Part shown: positions 33,590 to 45,300 of the stretch, one piece after another | Position numbering within the stretch: the stretch's first letter is position 1 | Layout: every line of letters begins with the position of its first letter | Assembly: GCA_030248215.1 (NCBI GenBank) | Contig: JASANG010001128.1 | Span: 186,001 to 250,000, forward strand | Source of the DNA: Enoplolaimus lenunculus | Taxonomy: Eukaryota > Nematoda > Enoplea > Enoplida > Thoracostomopsidae | DNA: 64,000 bases | Direction of reading: 5' to 3' | Position numbers and translations under genes: made by a program | The notes under the pieces: model-generated | The model's database searches: none | Told to the model about the DNA's origin: nothing | The model's input: the letters and a program-made list of their open reading frames with translations, nothing else

Positions 33590-33832
33590 GGCCTGTGTAA
33601 AGATCGGGGGCGGAACGTTTTTCTGTGGGACCAGAATAGAGTAAGCTTAAGCTTTAGACTAATTTTTGGCTTGGCTCACGCTTAGGCTTAGGGATGTGCT
33701 CAGTCTTACGCGTAGACTTTGGCTTAGGCTTAGGCTTGGGCTGAGGAATATGCTCATTCTTACGCGTAGGCTTAGACTTAGGCTTAGGAATGTGTTTATA
33801 ATACTGTTACGCCCCTGTTCTTTATATTGGTC
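33590..33832. mobile_element. A-family MITE
   Basis: GGCCTGTGTAAAGATCGGGGG to CCCCTGTTCTTTATATTGGTC, TTAGGC words inside. Flanks CCTTTTTC and CCTATTAC agree at 6 of 8. Confidence 0.75.
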
Positions 33833-35171
33833 CCTATTACTAAAGCAGAATTGATTATGTTAGATTTGTACTAATATTTATTTAAATAGTAATCAGATTT
33901 TTCTCATCATTATGATTTAACGTTTTGTTTCATTATGGCAACGACGTTAAACCATGCAGGAAGTAAAATGGAAAGTCAGGTGCCGTAATTCTTGCAAAAA
34001 ATATTAAAGCGGCCTCTAGCGAATCCAGAGCGACTGAGACGAGTGGGCATACGCCCCACGTCATAAAACTTTTTTGTAGTAAAATGGCGTTTAATAACTT
34101 GCGCCAGGCCGCCCCTTAGTAGAAATTTCTGGATCCACCGCTGCCCACAAAAAAGTATTTCGGAATTTATTCAGAAAAGTATTTTCTGCGTCAAATCTGA
34201 AAAGTTTTTCTGATATTTAAGACAATTTTTCTAAAAATAACTTTAAAACGTTTATTTTTAGACTCATCTATTTCAAAATTTTTTTGAAAACTTTTCTGTA
34301 TAACAAAAATATATACTTGTCAAGTGCACCTTACTAATTATATTTCTTAAATGTAAGAAATTTTTTCTTAAATATCAGAAATATTATTTTGAGTGTGGAT
34401 TCGGCTGCTGTGTTTTTCAAAATGCAAGATTTGGTTACGTATAATCCGTAGAACCTACAGACCAAATATATTGTTTTATATTCAAGAAACAGTTTATGAA
34501 AGTTTACAGACATTTATGTCTTGAAGTAGACTTCTGATATGCTTATGTATAGCCTAAGTCGTAATTCAGCTCAATTTTGAATAAGACTAATCCAACGAGA
34601 AAATTCCACCTTATACTCAGATATATAAATGACGCATCTCTGCAGTATAAAAAATCAGAAAATCATTTCTCAAACACAAATAAGCTATTTCTTGAAAAGC
34701 TTTGCATTTTATAATTTGTAACAATGTCTTGAATATAAGACATTTATGTTTCGAGTTCCAAATTTCGACACAATTTTCGTTCGCAGGAGCAGTAGTGAAA
34801 CTAAGCGAAAAACCGGATCGGCTAAAATTTGCCAGCCTCCGGCTTCACAGCTTTGATACTTTTTATTTCCGGTTTACACTCTGGTCCGCGCAAAAGCTAT
34901 AACATCTTTGTTTTGTATGGGTTCAACCAGCTAAGCCTCTAAAGATACATTTATATTCCCAATTTGCCAGTTCTCGCGAACCAGATATGTAGGTTTTCAG
35001 GTTCGATATTTAAGTAAAAATATTTGCTAAAAACAGTACGTGTTATACCATATGAGCATAATCCCACAGGTTCTATTGAAATACCCAGTTCAGCTACAGA
35101 TGAGGACTCAGTAAAGTGTGGATCTTAAAAAAAGTACATTTTGATAATCCTAAACACTCCAAAAATGCCAG
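33833..35171. other. Intergenic, no gene recognised
   Basis: AT-rich DNA with AAGACATTTATGTCTT-type palindromic words (about 34300-34760), probably decayed MITEs like those at 57660 and 58255. An open frame after TTCGTTCGCAG at about 34788-34902 reads protein-like but has no partner exon. Confidence 0.35.
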
Positions 35172-35373
35172 GGCCAATGTAACGAACAGGGACGGAACAG
35201 TATTATGAGCATATTCCTAAGCCTAAGCCTAAGCCTAAGTCTAAGCGTAAGCGTATGAGCTTATTCCAAAGCCTACGCCTAAGCCTAAGCCAAGCAAAAA
35301 ACAGTCTAAAGCTTAAGCTTACTCTATTGCAGTCCTACAGAAAAACGTTCCGCCCCTGATCTTTGCATGGTCC
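35172..35373. mobile_element. A-family MITE
   Basis: GGCCAATGTAACGAACAGGG to CCGCCCCTGATCTTTGCATGGTCC with CCTAAG repeats and the AGTCTAAAGCTTAAGC block. Confidence 0.8.
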
Positions 35374-35844
35374 ACTGACACTAACGAGAAGTTTGTAAAA
35401 TGGGCAAACGGCCGGCCAGTCTAATTTGTGCTATTCCATTGAAGATATTTGCATAAAATTTATGAACTGAAAATATAACACATTGAAAATCTTGTTTGTG
35501 TTAATGGGGGTTACGCGACCTGCCAACGCCCACCTGTCCGGTAGCGTTTATACTAATGACGAACCACCATTTAGGGATCTAAGGCTTATTTTTAGACGAG
35601 CCGCTTGGGTACTGGGTATTTTAAGCTAAGGACTGTGTATGCTTCATGCCGTCGTGTGCTTGTAAAATGGGTTAATAGCAATCGGAACTGGAATCGGAAC
35701 TCGTTTTGAATCGGAATTCTAAAAGCTTTAGACAAGCTTAAGCTAATCACAAGGCCCATATGTCCGATGTCCATCAGTTTTCATTGTCGCTTTTAGTTTA
35801 ATGGAAAAATTCTCAGTTAGTATCTGTAAGTTTGTTTTCCAGTT

Positions 35845-37320
35845 CATAAGGATAAATCTATTCCTAAACTGACTAAAACTTAAGCTATTCTAAAATTATT
35901 TGAATTTTAAATTTAGCTTTTTAGTTTAATTAATAAAGATGAAACAATTTTTAACTGGATTAAAGCAAATATTTCGACGAAATTTGCTGCCGGAAAGTGT
36001 TCAACTTCTGTTGAAAATCAACTCCAGATTATAATGATAAATTTATTCCTAAATTCTCTACAATTTAAGCTTTCTAAAATTAAAATTTGAATCTTAAATT
36101 TAACTTTTTAGTTTAATTACTAGTAAAGATGAAACTATTTTTAACTGGATTAAAGCAAATATTTCGACGAAATTTGCTGCCGGAAAGTGTTCAACTTCTG
36201 TTGAAAATCAACTCCAGATTATAATGATAAATTTATTCCTAAATTCTCTACAATTTAAGCTTTCTAAAATTAAAATTTGAATCTTAAATTTAACTTTTTA
36301 GTTTAATTACTAGTAAAGATGAAACTATTTTTAACTGGATTAAAGCAAATATTTCGACGAAATTTGCTGCCGGAAAGTGTTCAACTTCTGTTGAAAATCA
36401 ACTCCAGATTATAATGATAAATTTATTCCTAAATTCTCTACAATTTAAGCTTTCTAAAATTAAAATTTGAATCTTAAATTTAACTTTTTAGTTTAATTAC
36501 TAGTAAAGATAAAACTATTTTTAACTGGATTAAAGCAAATATTTCGACGAAATTTGCTGCCGGAAAGTGTTCAACTTCTGTTGAAAATCAACTCCAGATT
36601 ATAATGATAAATTTATTTCTAAATTCTCTACAATTTAAGCTTTCTAAAATTAAAATTTGAATCTTAAATTTAACTTTTTAGTTTAATTACTAGTAAAGAT
36701 GAAACTATTTTTAACTGGATTAAAGCAAATATTTCGACGAAATTTGCTGCCGGAAAGTGTTCAACTTCTGTTGAAAATCAACTACAGATTATAATGATAA
36801 ATTTATTCCTAAATTCTCTACAATTTAAGCTTTCTAAAATTAAAATTTGAATCTTAAATTTAACTTTTTAGTTTAATTACTAGTAAAGATGAAACTATTT
36901 TTAACTGGATTAAAGCAAATATTTCGACGAAATTTGCTGCCGGAAAGTGTTCAACTTCTGTTGAAAATCAACTCCAGATTATAATGATAAATTTATTCCT
37001 AAATTCTCTACAATTTAAGCTTTCTAAAATTAAAATTTGAATCTTAAATTTAACTTTTTAGTTTAATTACTAGTAAAGATGAAACTATTTTTAACTGGAT
37101 TAAAGCAAATATTTCGACGAAATTTGCTGCCGGAAAGTGTTCAACTTCTGTTGAAAATCAACTCCAGATTATAATGATAAATTTATTCCTAAATTCTCTA
37201 CAATTTAAGCTTTCTAAAATTAAAATTTGAATCTTAAATTTAACTTTTTAGTTTAATTACTAGTAAAGATGAAACTATTTTTAACTGGATTAAAGCAAAT
37301 ATTTCGACGAAGTTTGCTGC
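35845..37320 (+). repeat. 190-bp tandem array of the K2P gene start
   Basis: Eight units in head-to-tail order; the start-codon positions are 35939, 36129, 36319, 36509, 36699, 36889, 37079 and 37269, exactly 190 bp apart. The last is the real K2P start. Each unit contains the immediate upstream DNA, the ATG and the first 18 codons of the gene (MKLFLTGLKQIFRR), then leaves the gene after CTGCCGG and runs to a stop after 31 codons. Units 2 to 7 are almost identical; unit 1 has a diverged upstream half; the fourth has ATA instead of ATG. The bases after the ATG are gene-derived, the rest is upstream sequence. Confidence 0.95.
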
Positions 37321-40300
37321 CGGTTTGGTTTCTAGCGTACATTTTCAGCGGAACGTTAGTATTTCATGCAATCGAATCTTCGACGTCAGCTAAAATTGTA
37401 CTTGAGCCAGTTCAGTTCAACTCAAGCGACAAGTGTCTCGGTCGTGATTTTTGGGCAGCAATGTTTCATTCGTTGAGCTCTGCGTCGACGTTTGGTAAGT
37501 TTGAAATGGTCGGCATTCTCGGGATGTATAGCTTCACTGGCCAATGTATAGAACAGGGCCGGAACAGTAGTATAAGCGTATTTCTAAGTCTATGCCTAAA
37601 CCTAAGCCTAAGCGTAAGAATGAGCTTATACGTAAGCCTAAACCTAAGCCTAAGCAAGAAATTAGTCTAAAGCTTAAGCGTACTCTATTGCAGTCGCGCC
37701 GAAAAACGTTCGAGCCCTGTTCTATATATGGGCCGTTTCACTTTGCTACTGATAACCAGCGTCTATGGTGCAAAATTTAGCGGCAGTATTTTGTATACAT
37801 TTTGCATAGGTAATTGTCAGTAATTTTCCATAAAATTTATAAATTTGAACAAAATCAACCAGGGTGTAAACGGATAGTAAAAATAACGGAAACTGGTACA
37901 GAAAAGAGATACTAAAATATCAAAGTTTTAAAAATGTTTTACTTTTCTGCCAACAGAACTGAGGCGTGCAAACATTCACTGGACTTTCTAAAATTTTAAA
38001 GAAAAAGCGCCGGTTTCGCCGACATTTTTAAGATTTTGGATAAATTTCATAATTTCTATTACATTTCAAACAATTGCAGCATATCCGCAATGAAAAATTG
38101 CGAAAATAACCAATTTTGAGTGTAAAAATCTCATTGAATTCATCTGTATTTCTACAACGGAAACGAAAACGGACACCGGTTTTACCGGAAACGGATATCC
38201 GGTTACACCGTGAAATCTGGTCGTTGCAAACACAGGCGCGAACGATCGGAAGCCGACAAAGCAGGAACAGCAACAAAAACAAACAACAAACAGCAACAAT
38301 AGAAGGTCAAAAAACGCTGAAACAACAATCGGAACCAAGGGTACAAAATTTCGAACCTCAGATTCTGCAAAGGCCCGAGTTGGCAGGAACCGAGTAAACA
38401 TCGGGTAGTCAGAGTTATTTCAGCTAATTTTAGCCCAAAAAAGTACGCTACCGCGTAATTCGTTTTAGAAAGTTTTCAGAAGAAGACACAACCGCTAAAG
38501 TTGCGCATTTTCGTATCGACCCACCTCGTGGCTACGCACGCTTGTAGTCACAAGGTCACCGCTACAATTGCGCTGTTGAAATGAAAAGGCTTGCGGTATA
38601 CTCACCAGCGCGTACAGGTTTGAGCGCTACAATCTAATAAAACGCCGAATTCTAGGCTATAGAAGAACACGCACCGAGGGGCATCCGAACACTCCCTCCA
38701 AAGACAAAAGTTATCTGCAATTTCCAGATGATTGAAGCAAGAATATACACCAGTTTAAGTCGGTGTATGGTACGTAACTCGAACATTTTTGCGTTGGTAT
38801 GCAGTAGATGCGTACCAGACAAGCATGCAAAATCATGAAAACACAAATTTTAAGGCATAAAAAATTTACTTATCTCCCCCCCAACCTGTCACACCGACCC
38901 GCTCCTCATTCCCTGCTGCTGGAAGCTTGCTCCCCTACTCGCCAGCGGCTTAAGAAAACTCCAGTGTATGAGTCGATTACAGTGGAGACGAAACAGCCCA
39001 TTGCCCAACATCGCCAGATTTGGGATATTTTTCTGGATTCGAAACTTTGGCCCACGTAAAGATCAGGGGCGGAACGTTTTTCTGTAAGACTAGAATAAAC
39101 TAAGCTTAAGGTTTAGACTAAGGTTTTGCTTGGCTTAGGCTAAGGCTTAGGCTTAGGCTTAGGAATATGCTTATAATACTGTTCCGCCCCTGTTCTTTAC
39201 ATCGAGTTTAACATATAGGCATCAACCAACACTGAAAATCTTACGAAATTTCAACAAAATCAGTCGTCATGTGACCAGTAAAGCCAGTTCAACGTGTTCA
39301 AAGAAACAAAAATTAGCATTCAGGAGTTGAAAGGGTATAGGAAATTCGTCGAGATTTTACAGCCAGAAATGGAACTTTATTAGGGTACACTAAATTGTTT
39401 CATGGAGATTTACTGATCTGAGCGCTTCCCCTGGGTCAGCTCAGGCTACGGGCCTGGTAAGATTGTTTGGCCAATGGTTTGCAGCCGTTCGAAACCAAAA
39501 AAGCGCATGCATTTAGGTCCAAATTTAAAGATGCGACTGGTTGTGAAACTTTCACTCTTTCAGGCTACGGCCACGTTAAACCGTGTACAACAGCGTCACG
39601 TGCCCTTACAGTTGTTTACTGTATCTTTGGGCTCCCGCTAACCCTGCTGTTGCTCGCAGACGTTGGCTCAGGCCTTTGCGTAATCTTGGTCCAATTTCAA
39701 ATCACACTCGCCGGCCGAATTCAAGCGTGGCATATCGCCAAAACGGCTCACCTCCTTCCAACGTCATCGTGGACTCCGGCTCATAAACGCGGCACCTCTG
39801 TCGCAGGCGGCATACGCCTTTCATCTCGATCGCCAGTTGGCATTTCTCCTCGGTTCGTTTGCGATATGCTTGGCGAGGCAGACTCGGCGAAATATATTGA
39901 TACGGCCGAAAATTCCGGCCGCGACCCTGTGTTAAATATCAGCGACCTCGAGGAATGGACGAGTCCTGAATTGCTCCAAAGCGGGCGGACCGTCGGGACC
40001 ACTTCTTCGGCGGTGTCAACTGCAAAGACATCCGCTCATTGCTCTGTTGATATTGATCCGGATCCAAGTCCGGATGTCCGTTTATCATTTTGTGTCGCTT
40101 TAATTGCACTTCACTATTGTTGTATTACAATTTACGTTACTGTAATTGAAAATATTACACTTTGTTGGTCAATGTACTACGCTTTGATGTTTTTTGTTGC
40201 TCAAGACGTCAATTTAACTGAATACCGCTTTGCGCTGCCGCGATATTTACTCCTATTCGTTTGTTTGAGTTTAGTTTCACTGACTGCAAACGCCTTTGTC

Positions 40301-41299
40301 TACAATGTTCAAAATTTGCTGCGACGGATCAAAGACAAGCTACCGGCACGGATCCGGGAACGCAAGGAAGCTGCAATAAGCGCAGGCGATCCGGAAGCGA
40401 TTATCGATACTACTGTAGTATTGGAAGAACTTCTTCAAGAAGAAGGCACCGTTTTGACCCGAGTAAGCGTGCCTCAAAGCTCGATGAGCGAAATGAAAAC
40501 GTTTGTCACCGAGTTAAACGATCAAATTCAACGAGAAATTGTCGAACAAAGTCAACTTTTGCCTTTACCATGGACGCCAAAATTGAGCAGGATATCGCCA
40601 AAAAAATCGATTCAAAAACCGCAACTCATTTCGCGATCAGACCAGGTAAGTCTGTCACCAGTTCCAAGTGCAGTCGAGTCTGTCGTCGAGACGTGTTCAG
40701 TAGCGTGCGGCGAAAGTGTTGAAGTTTCAGAGTTGGTCAAAATCAACCAAATTCAACACAAACCAAAAACTGAAGTAAAATCAAACGCAAGTCAATGCAA
40801 CGAGGTTGATTTTTCACCGTTGATAAGTCCAAAGTTTCTTGACGTTGGGATCAATACTGAGCCTGAGATGCCATCACCCCCACCCGCGCCGGCACCACCG
40901 TTCCAGTGGAGCCCTGAACAACCGTCGTATGCTAGCGATGACCCTCCGAATGACCCGGTAATTTACAAATTTGAATCTGTTGATACTGCAGTGAATACTT
41001 CAGCACGAGTCATGACGAGCACCGCAGTTCAGGCTTGCCAGGCAGATGTTCGACCCTTAGTTTCAAGCGTGGAAACCATTACCGAGCTACAAATGATGAA
41101 TTACCAATCAGCTGCTATTCAGGCCAATATCACCACCCCGCAACCAACAAAAAGGGCTGTAGGAAGTCAGACACTTTCATTTGTATCCGTATGTAAAGTT
41201 GACGCTGGCGTTTCGGCCGTGCCGGAAACTCGAACGGTCAAAGTACAATTTCCGTCACGATACCGGTTACATCCGTATATGACGTGGCGGATGCATTGA
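37269..41299 (+). CDS. Two-pore-domain (K2P/TWIK-type) potassium channel, 653 aa
   Basis: Two exons, 37269-37494 and 39564-41299, join inside the first selectivity filter: TTT G|GC TAC GGC gives TFGYGH (residues 74-79). Seen: TM1 about 17-38 (LLPVWFLAYIFSGTLVFHAI); pore helix 1 in FWAAMFHSLSSAS; TM2 about 89-115, with the K2P signature YCIFGLPLTLLLLADVG; an unusually long TM2-TM3 loop of about 130 residues; TM3 about 249-269; a second pore region about 272-292; TM4 about 302-324 (YLLLFVCLSLVSLTANAFVYN); and a 330-residue Ser/Thr/Pro-rich C-terminal tail. Family role: background K+ leak at the plasma membrane. Oddities: the second filter reads FVAQDVN where relatives have a T-x-G-[FY]-G motif, and the extracellular cap between TM1 and pore 1 is only about 20 residues. 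The upstream DNA is eight tandem copies of this gene's own start region. The intron carries an A-family MITE 44 bp after exon 1. Confidence 0.88.
37539..37734. mobile_element. A-family hAT-like MITE with target duplication
   Basis: GGCCAATGTATAGAACAGGG to CCCTGTTCTATATATGGGCC. Flanking 8-mers GCTTCACT and GTTTCACT differ at one base. It lies in the K2P intron, 44 bp past exon 1. Confidence 0.88.
37860..38212. mobile_element. G-family element
   Basis: CAGGGTGTAAACGGATAG to ATATCCGGTTACACCGTG; the CATTTCAAACAATTGCAGCAT core matches 25320-25555. It is in the K2P intron. Confidence 0.6.
39049..39204. mobile_element. A-family MITE
   Basis: GGCCCACGTAAAGATCAGGG, TTAGGC run, then CCGCCCCTGTTCTTTACATCG. 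It is in the K2P intron. Confidence 0.7.
39290..39456. mobile_element. C-family MITE, diverged
   Basis: Only the right end (GGTCAGCTCAGGCTACGGGCCTGG) is clear. It ends about 107 bp before K2P exon 2. Confidence 0.4.
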
Positions 41300-41590
41300 T
41301 GACATCATCTGTGATCAAAAATGGAACCGGAAGTATATGCTTGACAATTTAATCGAGTCTTGAGTGGTAATAGCTCATTAACCAGGTCTGCCCACAGACG
41401 GCGAAGATGCCTTAGGGGGCCAGCTCCGCAACCAGGAACTGGTAGTAGAGCCAGGAGATGGCAAATCATTCCTTGAAGAGGCAAAGAACATTTTCCAAAC
41501 AAAAAAATCTTTGAATGCTGCGGAAAATATTTTCTGCCCACAGGCGGTGAACGTGCCTAAGGGGGGCGGGCAGATAGACGTGTCTTTTTA

Positions 41591-41655
41591 TGCGGGGTTC
41601 ACGTTATAACTGGGGCAGCCTGGAACACGTTTTGTCCCTATAGCTGTGGTTCGAA
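41591..41655. mobile_element. Partial end of the ATGCGGGGTTCACG element
   Basis: TGCGGGGTTCACGTTATAAC and GTTTTGTCCC match the left end of the element at 13671; no matching right end is seen nearby. Confidence 0.5.
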
Positions 41656-42009
41656 GTAATATTAAGTTTCTATTTCGTTTGTTGTTTTCTTATTTGACGG
41701 TGTGGGTCGAAAAACGTCAGGTCAACCTTGTTTCACAACTTTGAGGGCTGTTAAAACAGAACCTTCGCAAGCCCTGTTAATTACTTACCTACCCAAGCGC
41801 GTCGACACAGAATTCAGTCCGACAGGGTGTAGCGTTTGGCATAATAACACGTTTTGACCACTAAGACCCAGTATTCTAAGACTGATAAATGTGCCTATTT
41901 TCTTGTTCCTCGACAAATTTCTGGAGAAGATATGTTCCATTTATCTACTTGTATACACATCATTAGCTACCCCCTGGTGGTAGAAAAGCAGGGTATCAGT
42001 TTTTGTTCT

Positions 42010-42245
42010 GGACATCCATTGGCTGATGCACTATTTTTGTTCTGGGCCTCAATTGGCTCATGCGCTATTTTCATTCTGGGCCTCAATTGGCTGATTCGCT
42101 ATTTTCGTTCTGGGCCTCAATTGGCTGATACGCTGTATTCGTTCTGAGTCTCTATTGGCTGATGCCCTATTTTCGTTCTTTGTTTCAATTGGCTTGGCTG
42201 ATGCGCTATGTTAGATTTGCGCCTCTCAATTGGCTGATGTGCTAG
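42010..42245. repeat. Minisatellite, unit about 34 bp
   Basis: Six to seven units of TCTGGGCCTCAATTGGCTGA followed by TGCGCTATTTTCGT. It lies between the convergent K2P and membrane-protein genes. Confidence 0.85.
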
Positions 42246-42302
42246 AATTTGGTTTGAAGAAAAGTTTGAGTTCAATTGATTCGCGGAGCATCTGTGCCCA
42301 TT

Positions 42303-45300
42303 TCAAATATCAATCTTTGTTTGTCGATGCAAAGGCCCAGCGGCAAAGCGTCGCTTTTTGGCCGAATACAATCTGTTGACGGCACAGCTGTCTTGGTTGG
42401 ATTGTATAGTAGCTAAGTAATCAACATCTTTTGCGGAATCTTCATTCGTCGACTCAATTCCATTTGACGTTGCTGCAAAATACAATTTTTTTGTGCAAGA
42501 AATCGAACGCATAGGCGCAGACAAGACAAGAGATCAGGGAATATATCCGCTGGCGAGTTTCTGGAAGGACAAACATTTCAAACAGACTTTAGAATAACCT
42601 TCTTGATCCTGAAAGTCAAAAATTGTTCCTTTATACGAGATTATGTGCTCCTAAATGAAATCCTGATACGCTCCTGATCGCAAGAGCTAATACCATAAGT
42701 CTATAGAATAGTTTCAAATAAAATTTATGAATAATCAAATTTTCGTGCGAAAACTACATTTATATCTTTATCCTTTATGTAAAGATCAGAAAGCTGGAAC
42801 GTTATTTCGTGCGACTGGAATCGAGTAAGCTTTAGACTAATTTTTTTTGCTTAGCCTTATTATGCTTCCGTTTTGGTATAAGCTCATGCTTACACTTAGG
42901 CTTAGGAATATGCTTATACTACTGTTCCGCTCCAGTTCTATGCATTGGCCATATCTTTTAAGATTGTTTCCTATCGATTTTGGATACAGAATTCAGGGAT
43001 GAGCATGAGTAAACGAAAAATCCAAACGAATCCTATAATTTTTCAGAAACCATAAACAACTGTTATTAAACCAGTAAGCAGGTCCAGTGCTGTGGAAGTC
43101 CTTCCCGACGGCCGACCCTTGTAGGTCCCATCTTGACAAAGTAAAAAAATTTTGGTTACCACGAAAATAGAGAGCAGTGAAACATTTTATTTAGATGCCC
43201 TCTCGGATCTGTTTGTGATCAATTTTTTTACACTGCAAATTCCAGTGAGTTTATTAATCAACTCAGACGGAAAGTAAGTTATTTCTGAGTTAATAACAGT
43301 AAACTTTCATCTCACTCTGAGTTGAGTTGGTTCTTTCTATGAGTTTTGTTGATGCTGTGGGAGTTGATGAACTAAATTAGAATGAGTTGAATAAACTGAC
43401 AATTGTGAGTTGTGATAGTCCTAACTGAGAACGAGCGATTCAACTCATTCTGAGCTAAAGTCAACTCACTGGAATTTACAGTGTATCGGTGTCTTTGCGC
43501 CTGTTGATAATTCTGTCTGACATCGCTAACCTTGTGCTGCCAGTAAACAAACCGGCCTATATCATTTTCTTGGAGGCTGTGAAAGATGCGCACCTCAACT
43601 ACAGAGTTTCTGCGCTGAAAACTTAACTCGAACTGTATTTTCAACCTAATCAATTAAAAAATGCGACGTAAAGATAGAATATAATTTAAAAAATTTTGAA
43701 TTTTCAACACAATTTACAATTTTAAAATAATATTAAAATATTTAAATACTTACCTTGTTGGTTGGGATGGATTTTATTGCCTGCGCTTCGATAATAACCG
43801 AGTTTGTACGCCAAATATGCAATCGGATGAAGTAAACAGCCTTTCAACGCAAGTTCACGTAACCTTTGCTCGCGAATAAACTCACAGTAGTCTGTATGGC
43901 AGTGGGGACCTATAACAATGAGCGAAATTCTCAACAGTGTGAGTCAATATATAGTACAGGTTCGTAACAGTAGTATAAGCATATTCCTAATCAAGTTTAA
44001 GCTTAAGCGTAAGAATAATCTTACATCTAAACTTAAGCATAAGCAAAAAAGTTATCCTAAAGCTTAAGCTTACTCGGCCCATGTTACTTTAAGGGGCGTC
44101 CTGGTTTCTGGTGTGTCTTTAAAAGAATGTTTAGATTCTGGGTTACATTTTTTGGCTTAGGCTTAGGAACTCATTTTTGCAACGCTTAGGCTTAGGCTTA
44201 GGAATACAATTAATCTACTGTTGCGCCCCTTACAGTAACATTGCGGCCGCTTTACTCTATGGTCGTTTTGAACAAAAACGTTCCGCCGCTAATCTTTATA
44301 TACGCCCGCTGAGGCGAAGAAAAAGGGTTTGGTCTAATGTACCTCGCATGACAATTGTTCAATGAAAAGTTGGCTCACAATGGCGGATCCACGGGGCGCC
44401 ACCCCGGCCGTGCCCCCCCAACAGCATCTCGACAAAAATTATATTGGGACTCAAAATGGGGACCCCCGTATTATTTGGTTGACTACAGTATGGGTCAAAA
44501 ATATGTTTATTACCTGTGAAATTTTGACCCCCCCCATTTTGAGATCCTGGATCCGCCACTGGTTGGCTATTCTTACATTTTTGCGCTGGTGGAAAATGGG
44601 TTCTCCAACACTTGAAAAGTGCAGGATTTTCGACAACATTACGAACAATAAGCGTTAAACAGACGATAATTGCAAATATTGCAGTTACGGTTGCGCATAC
44701 AATCATTGCAACCAACTGTCGCGGTACATCAGTTGTAGTTGATAACTGCAAAATTAAATTTCAATTTATTTCAATTGGCCTTAGAGCCTACCACAGCGAA
44801 AAATGGTGAATCAAATTGACTCTCTCCGAAATAGGCGTTTCCTGACTACACACAAACTGAGTCAAATTGGACTCCGCCACAGTCAAATTTGATTCACTGA
44901 ATCGCTCAGCCTGTCAGAGTCGAATTTGGACTCAATTTGTGTAGTCAGGAAAACCTATTTCGGAGAGAGTCAACTCGACTCACCATTTTTGCAGTGTTCC
45001 TATAGTATAAACTCCTTCAGTATGTATAGGCCTGATGAAAAATAATTTTCAAGCAGCAATGGTCTCCCCACCCACCCTACCCCACAAATTTACCTGTGGG
45101 ACGATTAATTTAATGCTCACTGCTTTCTCTTATAGTATGCCATTTGAGGAGTGAAATATCTTGTTGAGTTTGACACTTTTACAGCCATTACAACAAGCTT
45201 CAGAGCCCTGCGTCTAAAAAACATTTTCTCACACGTTTACATTCGTTCACAGAAAACATTTCCATGACCACCCTAGAACCAAAATCTTATCTACAACGCC

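Noticed and set aside
37466-37657. Minus-strand frame over K2P exon 1 and its intron
   Set aside because: It covers a true exon and a MITE in antisense and shows no protein motif.
38066-38401. Cysteine/leucine-rich minus-strand frame as a membrane protein
   Set aside because: It is antisense to CAA/AAC-rich low-complexity DNA in the K2P intron; composition explains the hydrophobicity.
40261-40722. 153-codon frame within K2P exon 2
   Set aside because: It is an out-of-frame shadow of the clear K2P reading frame.
44359-44751. Reading one 130-codon minus-strand protein here
   Set aside because: Only 44577-44745 is exon; beyond the GTAAG donor the frame runs into a TGGCGGATCC-ended MITE.
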